Of a stretch of DNA of 64,000 bases, positions 1 to 8,700 are shown piece after piece (the stretch's first letter is position 1; each line of letters opens with the position of its first letter). This DNA comes from an uncultured Desulfosarcina sp. (lineage in GTDB: Bacteria > Desulfobacterota > Desulfobacteria > Desulfobacterales > Desulfosarcinaceae), in the NCBI RefSeq assembly GCF_963668215.1, contig NZ_OY764190.1, positions 5,890,001 through 5,954,000 on the forward strand, in the 5' to 3' direction. The notes under the pieces are model-generated. The model did no database searches, was not told where the DNA came from, and saw nothing but the letters and a program-made list of their open reading frames with translations. A program made the position numbers and the translations under genes.

Positions 1-712
1 CCATACGTTGCTCGATCTCAGGGGCAATATCCCGTCATTTGTGCGCATAACCGATGCCAATGTTCATGATGTCAATATTCTTGATGAACTGCTTCCGGAA
101 CCCGGTTCGATTTATGTAATGGATCGTGCCTATCTTGATTTCGACCGGCTCCATCGACTACATCGCCGGTGGGCTTTCTTCATCCTGAGGACCAAAGCCA
201 ACACCAAGTTGAGACGGCTCTACTCCTCACCAGTGGATAAATCCAGTGGCGTGATCTGTGATCAAACCGTTCGCCCGGTGGTGTATAAATCGGCCATTGG
301 CTATCCGGAAAAATTGCGACGAATAAAATATTTCGATACTGAAACCGAAAAACGCCTGACGTTCTTAACCAATCATTTCGAATTAGAGGCCCGGACCGTA
401 GCTGATTTGTATAAATCCCGCTGGCAAGTGGAGCTGTTTTTCAAATGGATCAAGCAGCACCTGCGGATAAAGAAATTTTTCGGGGTTTCGGAAACCGCCG
501 TAAAAACCCAGATCTGGATCGCTATATCCGTTTATGTGCTGGTGGCCATCATGAAAAAACGCCTGGCCCTTGACCAGAGCCTCTACACAATTTTTCAGGT
601 TCTGAGTATTACTCTTTTTGAGAAAACCCTTATTTCACGAGCATTGACAGAAAATGATTACAATAACAAATTTACTTCTGGACATATCCAACTGAATTTA
701 TTTGATTCTTAA
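1..712 (+). CDS. IS4-family transposase, C-terminal part (enters from left edge)
   Basis: The reading frame is open from base 2 at the window edge, so the N-terminus lies outside. The visible ~236 residues contain the second DDE aspartate in MDRAYLD and the IS4 signature Y-x2-R-x3-E-x6-K in YKSRWQVELFFKWIK, so the catalytic C-terminal half looks intact. The stop is TAA at 710-712 and is followed by CCGGACACTAATGA, which resembles the terminal repeat of this IS4 subgroup; the element probably ends near 725. It points directly into the kinase gene at 731, which appears to have been beheaded by this insertion. It is not the same IS as the IS4-type copies at 20.4 kb and 60.4 kb. Confidence 0.85.
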   Translation, partial: HTLLDLRGNIPSFVRITDANVHDVNILDELLPEPGSIYVMDRAYLDFDRLHRLHRRWAFFILRTKANTKLRRLYSSPVDKSSGVICDQTVRPVVYKSAIGYPEKLRRIKYFDTETEKRLTFLTNHFELEARTVADLYKSRWQVELFFKWIKQHLRIKKFFGVSETAVKTQIWIAISVYVLVAIMKKRLALDQSLYTIFQVLSITLFEKTLISRALTENDYNNKFTSGHIQLNLFDS

Positions 713-730
713 CCGGACACTAATGATATC

Positions 731-2254
731 TTGGGTGTCTGGCTGATGATCGCATTAGGTCCCACCGGTGCCGGCTTCATGTGGCTGCTGCTCTTCTCGA
801 TCATGGCCGGAGTTCTTTTGGGCTTTACCGGTGCCGTTGCATCGTTTGGGCTGAATCTGATCACGGTTGCAGGGCTCAGCGTACTGGTTTTAAAAAAAGA
901 AATTACCTGGACCCTCCTGCCTGAAAACGAAATCGCGATCTGGGCGGTTAAGAGTGTCAACTTTATCTGCATCAATGCCATTGTTGCCGCATCCATCGGA
1001 TTTATCATCGCCAGAATCATTCGTACGGCAAAAAATGAAACCCGACGGCGTATCCGCCTTGACCAAGAGATCCAGGCCAGGATTCGAACAGAAAAAGAGA
1101 ACAAAGCCCTTACCGAACGGCTGTACCAGTCCCAGAAAATGGAGGCCATTGGCACCCTTGCCGGCGGTATTGCCCACGATTTCAACAATATTTTAAGCGC
1201 CATCACAGGACATACGGAACTGCTGCTGATGGAAGCCGGTCTGCCCGAACAGGTCTCATCCAGCCTTACAAAAATCAACCAGGCCGCAGATAAGGCCAAG
1301 GGCATCACAAGGCAGATATTAACTTTTGGCAGACAGAGCCAGTCCGTAAAAGCTTCCAATGACCTGGGGGAAATTACCAGAGAATGTATTGAATTGATCA
1401 AGGTGGGGATACCGGCGGGAGTCCACCTCTACCTGGAGATCCAACCGGGTCCCTTTCCCATCATCGGGGACAAGAATCAGCTGTTTCAGGTAATCATGAA
1501 CCTGTTGACCAACGGGATCCAGGCCATGGACGGCCTGCCCGGCTCCCGGGAAAAAAGGCTGGCTCTCTTTCTTGCCCCGATGCCGGACACTCTGCCTCGG
1601 GACAGGTACGGCCTGTCTCCGGACCAATCCTATCTCATGCTAAAGGTATCAGACACGGGCAAAGGCATCGCCCGGGAGCACCTCAATCGGATTTTCGATC
1701 CTTATTTCACGACCAAGAGAAAAGGGATGGGCACCGGTTTGGGCCTGTCCATCACCCACAGCATCGTCAAGGACCACGGCGGGGAGATATGGGTAGACAG
1801 CACCCTTGTGAAAGGAACCGGGTTTACCATTGTCGTGCCTGCCCAAAAACAAGTGCATTCCGCCAAACCGGAAAAGGGAAACCTTCTCCTGCTTGGAAAT
1901 GAACGGATTCTAATGGTCGATGATGAACCGGAAGTGCTGGAGGTCCACCAAAGTTTGTTGGAACATTTTGGTTACAGGGTAGAACCCGTGGAAACGCCGG
2001 ATGCCGCCCTGGAAGTCATCCGTGACCATCCGGGAGAGATTGACCTGGTATTGATTGACCAAAAAATGCCGGGGATGACGGGCGATGCGTTGGGAGCCAG
2101 AATCCGTAGTCTTTGCCCTGATCTGCCGCTTGTCCTCTGCTCGGGCTTTCCAGGAGAAAAGACCGATTATTCCGATTTTCAGGCCGTGATCCCCAAACCG
2201 GTGACGGCCACGCTTCTTGCCCAAACCGTCCGCAAGGTGATCGACGAGGGCTAA
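731..2254 (+). CDS. Hybrid sensor histidine kinase, N-terminally truncated by IS
   Basis: Residues 1-100 contain about three hydrophobic segments, followed by a linker helix. The H-box GGIAHDFNN carries the phosphoacceptor His149, the N-box has Asn257, and the G1/G2 boxes are DTGKG (308-312) and GMGTGLGLS (332-340). A CheY-type receiver starts near residue 391 (ILMVDDE) with phosphoacceptor Asp443. Kinase and receiver are therefore complete, and the protein would be a membrane-bound phosphorelay kinase. The only available start is TTG 731, with no convincing Shine-Dalgarno sequence, and the same frame is closed upstream by the stop codon of the transposase at 710-712. I infer that the original sensor N-terminus was removed by the IS insertion and that the remnant is probably not expressed normally. 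No partner response regulator is visible. Confidence 0.85.
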   Translation: MGVWLMIALGPTGAGFMWLLLFSIMAGVLLGFTGAVASFGLNLITVAGLSVLVLKKEITWTLLPENEIAIWAVKSVNFICINAIVAASIGFIIARIIRTAKNETRRRIRLDQEIQARIRTEKENKALTERLYQSQKMEAIGTLAGGIAHDFNNILSAITGHTELLLMEAGLPEQVSSSLTKINQAADKAKGITRQILTFGRQSQSVKASNDLGEITRECIELIKVGIPAGVHLYLEIQPGPFPIIGDKNQLFQVIMNLLTNGIQAMDGLPGSREKRLALFLAPMPDTLPRDRYGLSPDQSYLMLKVSDTGKGIAREHLNRIFDPYFTTKRKGMGTGLGLSITHSIVKDHGGEIWVDSTLVKGTGFTIVVPAQKQVHSAKPEKGNLLLLGNERILMVDDEPEVLEVHQSLLEHFGYRVEPVETPDAALEVIRDHPGEIDLVLIDQKMPGMTGDALGARIRSLCPDLPLVLCSGFPGEKTDYSDFQAVIPKPVTATLLAQTVRKVIDEG

Positions 2255-2412
2255 GTTACAGGGTAAGAAAGAAAAGAGGGTGTCTTATTGTGTCGTCCGA
2301 TCCATCAACAGTGGCCCTTTTGGACTTGACGGGGATTTTTATTAGACCTATTATTCGCATCTATAAAGATACTTTTTAAAGAATTGTTAACAGATCAAAC
2401 ATAGGTGCCACC

Positions 2413-2667
2413 ATGCTAACAAAAATTCATGCTGATTTGGTTGTCAGTATTAGCGAACTGAAACGCAATCCCCAGGCGATTATCGACGATGCTCACGGCG
2501 AAGCCATCGCCTTGCTCAACCGCAACAAGCCGACCGCCTACATCGTTCCGGCCAAGACATACGAAATGCTGATGGAGATTGCCGAAGACATAGAGTTGGC
2601 CGGAATCGCCGAACAACGCAAAAGTGAAAAGGCCGATGCTGTCGAGGTCAATCTCGATGAACTATAA
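2413..2667 (+). CDS. Antitoxin, Phd/YefM (StbD-like) family
   Basis: This 84-residue protein has the N-terminal DNA-binding fold of Phd/YefM antitoxins (VSISELKRNPQAIID, then AIALLNRNKPTAYIVP) and a charged C-terminal tail (KADAVEVNLDEL) of the sort that wraps the toxin. It resembles StbD of the StbDE plasmid-stabilisation pair. The toxin gene downstream overlaps its 3' end by 11 bases, which implies translational coupling. Such antitoxins normally repress their own promoter, which would lie in the 158-bp gap upstream (2255-2412). The pair sits among IS debris, consistent with an accessory region. Confidence 0.9.
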   Translation: MLTKIHADLVVSISELKRNPQAIIDDAHGEAIALLNRNKPTAYIVPAKTYEMLMEIAEDIELAGIAEQRKSEKADAVEVNLDEL

Positions 2668-2941
2668 GCTGAAGTTCCTGCCAAGCGCGTTGAAGGAATG
2701 GCACAAGTTAGATCCGCATATCCAAAAGCAATTTAAGGCGCAATTGGAAAAACGGCTTGAAAATCCCCACGTTCCCGCATCCCGGCTGAGGGGCTATACC
2801 AACTATTATAAAGTCAAACTGCGGTCGGTCGGATATCGATTGGTTTATGAAGTCGAGGATGAAGCGATAACGGTCTATGTGATAAGTATCGGACGACGCG
2901 ACACGATTTACAAGACACTGTTAAAAATGCGCAAACGATAG
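2657..2941 (+). CDS. RelE-type mRNA interferase toxin
   Basis: I chose ATG 2657 (94 residues, beginning MNYKLKFLP) over an upstream in-frame start at 2624 because it matches the usual RelE/StbE length and overlaps the antitoxin stop. The sequence follows RelE closely: LKEWHKLD in helix 1, SRLRGYTNYYKVKLRSVGYRLVYEV over the central strands, and VYVISIGRRD near the end. The basic residues expected for ribosome-dependent mRNA cleavage are present (Lys/Arg in YKVKLRS and GYRLVY, and the GRR near the C-terminus). It appears intact and would be held inactive by the upstream antitoxin. Confidence 0.92.
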   Translation: MNYKLKFLPSALKEWHKLDPHIQKQFKAQLEKRLENPHVPASRLRGYTNYYKVKLRSVGYRLVYEVEDEAITVYVISIGRRDTIYKTLLKMRKR

Positions 2942-2967
2942 CAGAAGTATCGGACCTAAATTTCCGC

Positions 2968-3230
2968 TGTGCGACACGGCTAATTATGGCACAAATTTCG
3001 ATTTAAATGGGGTGGCACTTTTCCCGCCTTCTCGATTTTGATCAGGCCATTTTTCAACAGCCACTGCCTGGCCGCGATTCTCCATTCCACGTTTGTGATT
3101 CGGGGTCTGCCAGCCCGGTCCGCAATCTTGGCTGCCAGTTCCCGGATACATCGGAAGATACTTCTTCGTTCACGTCTGGAGTAGCGGATACGATCACCTC
3201 CAAAATACGTGCCGCAGGCTGTGTGATTTT
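2968..3230 (-). mobile_element. Truncated IS end, scrap 1 (same IS as 10030-13025)
   Basis: The terminus TGTGCGACACGG is at 2968 and the strand reads inward as the last ~80 codons of the second transposase of the four-ORF element at 10030-13025, in inverted orientation. Identity to that copy stops after GTGTGATTTT at 3230, where a second terminus begins directly. Only the transposase tail remains, so it is inactive. Confidence 0.9.
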
Positions 3231-3424
3231 TGTGCGACACGGCTAATTATGGCACAAATTTCGATTTAAATGGGGTGGCACTTTTCCCGCCTTCTCGATT
3301 TTGATCAGGCCATTTTTCAACAGCCACTGCCTGGCCGCGATTCTCCATTCCACGTTTGTGATTCGGGGTCTGCCAGCCCGGTCCGCAATCTTGGCTGCCA
3401 GTTCCCGGATACATCGGAAGATAC
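3231..3424 (-). mobile_element. Truncated IS end, scrap 2 (tandem with scrap 1)
   Basis: A second copy of the same IS end begins with TGTGCGACAC at 3231, in the same orientation as scrap 1, and matches the full element until GGAAGATAC near 3424, where it joins unrelated DNA. The head-to-tail arrangement suggests one copy inserted into the transposase gene of another, followed by deletions. Confidence 0.88.
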
Positions 3425-4178
3425 CCATCAAATCCTAATTCGAGAGGACTACAAAACCTCCGGAAGATTTATGGCCGGCGTAGATATCGAAGAGCGGCGC
3501 GGGGTCAAGGAAAACGGTTCGCGTTTAGACCATCTGTTCAAGAACGTCCCGTCGAAAGCTCAAAGATCGATGTATGCGCCTGTAGTCGACCACATCAGAG
3601 CGATTGGCCATCATCACTTGGACCCGGATACTTTGGGCAGGTTGAGTGCCGTAAGGATCGACCCAGAAAGCGTGAAGACCAATATCGAGACCTGGGAAGG
3701 TCTGAAGCCTTTCTGATCAATACTGTACCATTGAACCTCGATAGAGGGCATTGAAATCCCCGCTCTAATCGAGGATATGGATTTGGAGCACTGGGTGATA
3801 GCCCGGAATCAATCTATTGATGACGGGCTTCTCAGGCGGCTTTTCGTCACCAAAGCGGATTGTGAGACCTACACTGGAAAACAGCTTGTGCCACCTGCTG
3901 CAGCCTAATTTGGCATAGAAAGCATCACCTTCCATAATCACCGTCCGGCTCAACCTGTTGGATATTCGAGGAATAGTTGGGCTTGGACGGGTGGACGATG
4001 GTTTGCACTCTATTTCTTTTTCCCGTGGGCTGATCTGACGTACTGAGTTTGTTCCGGCCGCCATGAAACTCATTCAACCTGCTTAATTCCTTAACATTAT
4101 TCTTCAGTAAAGTTAGATAGTTGTAAACACCCCACCCTTCTCTCCCTTTTTGAAAACTTATGAGGAGCGCTGTAACCG
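3425..4178. other. Region without an intact gene; two unrecognised reading-frame remnants
   Basis: Rightward frames are open from the IS junction to the stop at 3716 (ending ETWEGLKPF) and from about 3735 to a stop near 3908 (containing EDMDLEHWVIARNQ and ending KQLVPPAAA). Both lack a start with a ribosome-binding site and look like pieces of protein-coding genes that I do not recognise; they may be parts of one broken gene. 3909-4178 shows nothing I can assign. Confidence 0.4.
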
Positions 4179-4453
4179 ATGAACAAGCTTTAGCTGATAC
4201 AAGCATTGAAGGACGCCAAAGACCTGTCCAAATCCGAAGCTGCCACTGTTGTGGACATTTTTTTAATGGAATGGCCGATGCCATGGCCAAAGGGGACCAC
4301 GTTGAAATTCGTGGCCTGTACTCGTTCTTTGTCAAGGAATACGATGGATATACTGGGCGTAATCCCAAGACCGGCAAAAAGTTGAAAATCAAGCCCAAAA
4401 AGCTGCCGTTCTTCAAAGCGGGGAAGGAACTGAAGGAGCGAGTGTATCGGTAA
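4179..4453 (+). pseudogene. HU/IHF-family DNA-binding protein, broken
   Basis: The frame from ATG 4179, preceded by GAGG, reads MNKL, then an in-frame TAG at 4191, then LIQALKDAKDLSKSEAA. The second half (NGMADAMAKGDHVEIRGL, GRNPKTG, KKLPFFKAGKELKERV) is in another frame. The frame changes at a run of seven T near 4258-4264, where eight would restore the family sequence VVDIFFNGM. The protein would otherwise be a standard ~90-residue HU/IHF subunit with the GRNPKTG DNA-intercalating arm. One nonsense change plus one single-base deletion makes a pseudogene more likely than a single sequencing error. Confidence 0.85.
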
Positions 4454-4509
4454 ATGGAAACGGCGCATTTTGTTGCAAGGGCTTGCGATATCTCAGTTGG
4501 ATTAGTTTC

Positions 4510-5686
4510 GATTTGATCTGACAACGCACTTGAAAAAGTGAGGGTTACCGGTTTTGATGAAGGTGGCAACCAAACCACCAAAACCATAGGAGGTAACCCT
4601 CATGCTGAATGGTACCAAAACCGTCATCAAACACAAGATCGGATTGTTGAACCTGGCCGAGGAACTGGGCAACGTATCCAAAGCCTGCCGGATCATGGGG
4701 CTTTCCCGTGACACCTTTTACCGCTATCAAAATGCCGTTGAACAAGGCGGCGTCGATGCCCTCGTCGATCAAAACCGCCGCAAACCCAATATTAAAAACC
4801 GCACAGACGAAATGACCGAGGCTGCTGTCGTAGCCTATGCCGTTGAACAACCGGCCTTTGGCCAAGTGCGTGCCAGCAACGAATTGCGTAAGCGGGGCGT
4901 GTTCATTTCCCCCAGTGGTGTCCGGTGTGTATGGCTGCGTCACCAATTGGCTCGCTTTAAAGACCGGCTCAAGGCCCTTGAGGACAAAATGGCCAAGGAG
5001 AATCTGATTCTTACCGAAAGCCAGGTCCAGGCATTAGAACGGAAAAAGCAAGACGACATCGCTGCTGGGGAGATCGAGACGGCTCATCCAGGTTATCTGG
5101 GATCACAGGATACCTTTTATGTCGGAACCCTTAAGGGCGTGGGCAGGATCTATCAGCAAACCTTTATCGATACGTATGCCAAGGTCGGTTTTGCCAAACT
5201 CTATACCACCAAGACGCCGATCACTGCTGCCGATTTGCTCAATGATAAGGTGCTGCCCTTTTATGAAAAGCATGAGTTGCCGCTGCTTCGCGTCTTAACC
5301 GACAGGGGTACCGAGTATTGCGGCAAAGCTGAAACCCACGATTATCAATTGTATCTGGCTATTAACGACATCGAACACACCAAGACCAAGGCCAGATCGC
5401 CGCAAACCAACGGTATCTGCGAACGCTTCCACAAAACCATGCTACAGGAATTTTATCAGGTGACCTTCAGAAAGAAGATTTATCGGGATATCGAAACGCT
5501 TCAGTTTGATCTTGACCTGTGGCTTGAACAGTACAATCATGAGCGAACCCATCAGGGGAAAATGTGCTGCGGCAGAACCCCGATGGAAACCCTTGAAGAT
5601 GGCAAACGACTCTGGGAAGAGAAAAAAATAGCCTGAACTTGACCTGACAGACACCTTCTCAGAATCGGTAACTGTCAGATCAAATC
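4510..5686 (+). mobile_element. IS481-family insertion sequence
   Basis: A 14-bp perfect inverted repeat (GATTTGATCTGACA at 4510-4523, its complement at 5673-5686) flanks a single transposase gene. The repeat marks the ends to within a few bases. I see no convincing target duplication. Confidence 0.75.
4602..5636 (+). CDS. IS481-family transposase
   Basis: A 344-residue DDE transposase. The N-terminal third is helix-turn-helix (AEELGNVSKACRIMGLSRDT), and the integrase core follows with catalytic residues in GSQDTFYVGTL, LTDRGTEY and NGICERFHK, then the typical YNHERTHQG segment. ATG 4602 has AGGAGGT-type spacing (ATAGGAGGTAACCCTC). The gene is intact and full length, so the element could still be mobile. 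Confidence 0.93.
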   Translation: MLNGTKTVIKHKIGLLNLAEELGNVSKACRIMGLSRDTFYRYQNAVEQGGVDALVDQNRRKPNIKNRTDEMTEAAVVAYAVEQPAFGQVRASNELRKRGVFISPSGVRCVWLRHQLARFKDRLKALEDKMAKENLILTESQVQALERKKQDDIAAGEIETAHPGYLGSQDTFYVGTLKGVGRIYQQTFIDTYAKVGFAKLYTTKTPITAADLLNDKVLPFYEKHELPLLRVLTDRGTEYCGKAETHDYQLYLAINDIEHTKTKARSPQTNGICERFHKTMLQEFYQVTFRKKIYRDIETLQFDLDLWLEQYNHERTHQGKMCCGRTPMETLEDGKRLWEEKKIA

Positions 5687-5736
5687 TGAACTTCTACATC
5701 TCAGTTTATCTACATTCTTGCAACTCAATTGTCACA

Positions 5737-8700
5737 TCAAAGGGAGTTTATGCTATTTTTACGGTAATAAAGATGTTCGCGCAATTCGTCAATCCAGCGA
5801 TGATTATCTGGTAAAAACTTGAGCATTTTCTCTTCAAGTCCAGTTAAATATTCATCAGCCTCATTATGCCGACCTAAATCGTCCAGTATCTTTGCAAAAT
5901 TGAACACCCATCGAAGCGTGCCCAAGTGTTGCCCATCCCAAACATCAGGATAGCCCTGAATATCCAGTATGGCCCGGTATTCTCTTTCCGCTTCCGTGTA
6001 CCGGCCCTGTTTTCCAATAAGATAGGCCATATTTGCACGCGTGCTGAGTGTGGTTGGGTGCTGCTCTCCCAGAATATCTGATCCGTTCTGGATCTTTAAT
6101 ATGGCCCGGTACTCTCCTTCAGCTTCGGCGTATCGTCCCTGCTTGCCAACGAGGAAAGCCATGTGTTTCCGTGTTTCGAGTGTAATGGAATTTTCCTCAC
6201 CCAGAACATCAGGACGACGCTGGATTTCCCATACGTCTCGATGCTCCTTTTCCGCTTCGGCGTACCGGCCCTGGTGACAAATCTGCTGAGCTAAGGCGAA
6301 CCTCGTTATTAGCGCGTACGGATGATCCTCGCCTAAAACATTGGGGCGAACTAGAATTTCCAATATGGCACGATACTCCCTTTCCGCCTCCCTGTGCCTT
6401 CCCTGGTTGCCAATCTGTTGCGCCAGGTTGCACCTCGTATCGAGGGTGTCCAGGTGCGCTTCCCCGAGAACGTTCGACCGACGCCGGATTTCCCATACGG
6501 CACGGTATTCCTTTTCCGCCTCGGCATATCGGCCTAGTTGTCTGAGTTCGTCGGCTATATAACAGCGCGTACGAAGCGTTTCAAGGTGCTCCTCACCTAA
6601 AACAGTGGGGCGGCGCTGAATTTCAAACAAGGTGCGATACCCACTCTCAGCTTCCGCATGCCGGTCCTGTTCGCTGAGCTGTTCGGCTATATCTTTAAGT
6701 GCGCTGAGTGTGAACGGATGCTCCTCCCCAAGGACTTCAGGACGACGCGCAATTTCCCATATTGCCCGGAACTCTCTTTCCGCTTCTTCGTGCCGGCCCT
6801 GTTCGCAAATCTGCGAGGCCATATTCTGTCGTGTGATGAGCGTATGCGGATGCGCGTCTCCAAGAATGCCCTTGCGGCGCTGGATTTCCCATACGACACG
6901 AAACTCCCTTTCTGCTTCGTCGTACCTCCCCTGGTTGCCGATCTCCTTTGCCAAGTTATGCCGCGCGATGAGGGTCTGCCGATGGTTTTCCCCCAATACC
7001 TCAGGGCGGCGACGGCGTTCCCACACAGCACGCCACTCATTTTCCGCTTCTTCGTGCCGGCCCTGTTGCCCGATATGGTAAGCGATATTGCCGAGTGTAA
7101 CGAGAGTCTTCGGGTGCGCTTCCCCCAGCATGTCAGCTCGGCATTGGACTCCCCATATGGCACGGAATTCCCTCTCGGCATCCGCATGTCGACCAAGTTT
7201 GCCGATTTGTAAAGCCATATTGAACCATGTGTTGAGTGTACTTGGATTTTCCTCGCCCAATATTTCTGGTCGACGTTCAATTTCCAATACTGTCCGGAAT
7301 TCTCTTTCAGCTTCATCATATCGCCCCTGGCAACTGATCTCGTGTGCTATGTTGTGCTGTGTCAGAAGCGTCTCCGGGTGCTCCTCGCCCAAAACGTCGG
7401 GGCGGCGCTGAATTTCCCAGATATCACGTAGCATTCTCTCTGCTTCAGCGTGCCTACCCAGATCTCCAATCTGCATAGCCAGATTGTGCCGCGTGATAAG
7501 TGTGATCGGGTGTTCCTCCCCCAGAGCGTCTGGGCGACGGTCGATTTCCCATATTGCCCGGAACTCTCTTTCCGCTTCTTCGTGCCGGCCCTGATTGCTT
7601 ATCTCATGGGCTAAGTTATGCCTTGTCGCAAGCGTCTCAGGGTGTTCCTCGCCCCGAACGTCGGGGCGGCGCTGAATTTTCAAAATGGCACGATACTCTT
7701 TTTCCGCTTCTTCGTGCCGTCCCAGTGCTCCAATTTGAAGGGCCAGTTCGCTCCGCGTAAGAAGTGTGGATACGTGCTCTTCTCCCAACACATCAGGGCG
7801 ACGCTGGATTTCCAGAATGGCACGATACTCCTTTTCCGCTTCATCATGCCGATGTTGCTGACCGATCTGGCGGGCAATGTTGGCACGTGTGGCCAGCGTG
7901 TCCGGGTGCTCTTCTCCCAGAATGTCAGGGCGACGCTGGATTTCCAATATGGTTCGGAACTCTCTTTCGGCTTCGGCATATCGGCCAAGGTCGGCGACCT
8001 GAATGGCGAGTTGGTTGTATAATTCGAGGATCCGAATATCCTCAGGTCCCATTTGATTGGTTAATTCAGAGATTACGAATCGAAGAATGCGTTCGAGCAA
8101 ACTATATCTCGCTGCTTTTCTAAAAATGACAATCTGATCCCAGAGCCAAGGTAAAAACAGGTCTGCCTTTGATTTAATAAAATGATGTGTTGCCAGCTCG
8201 AATGCCGACTCCTCCTTCTGGGTGACGCGACCGGCTGTTAGGTCGTCTAATCGTGAAGCATACTTTTCGGATAGGTGTTGGTGGATTGTCGCAAAAAATG
8301 TTGGACGATCCAATTTATCCCTTTTTTGAAGTTCATCGCGCATCAACGAATGCATATGGAAACTGTCATGATTATCGTTCAAAACGAAACATTGTCGAAT
8401 GAGCCATCCCCAACTAAAATGCCCGAGGCCACCCAAAAACGCGTTTGCAAGTTCATTCATGGCAATTTCGGTGAGTTCGAGTGGATAAGACGCCAGGCTG
8501 ATGATATTTATCTCAGCATCGGAAAAATGATCGATAAATCGACTTAATATTTCCGGATGACTCCCTCCAAATTGTTCCTGTTGCGGTGTCAGGCTTTCAA
8601 TGAGGCGTTCATAGATGCCGACCTGAAGATCAAGATAGAATGGCAGGCCTTTAGCGCTCTGGACAATTCTATCTCTGATGCCGGGATCATCAATCGGTAC

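Noticed and set aside
3765-4073. Leftward 102-codon frame
   Set aside because: Composition and position suggest the shadow of a rightward remnant ending at 3908.
6041-7411. Several rightward frames of 70-180 codons inside the STAND gene
   Set aside because: Repeated Ser/Arg/Cys-rich shadows of the 44-residue repeats read on the opposite strand.
5902-8013. CRISPR-like or satellite repeat array
   Set aside because: Units are 132 bp, in frame, and encode TPR motifs; there are no unique spacers.
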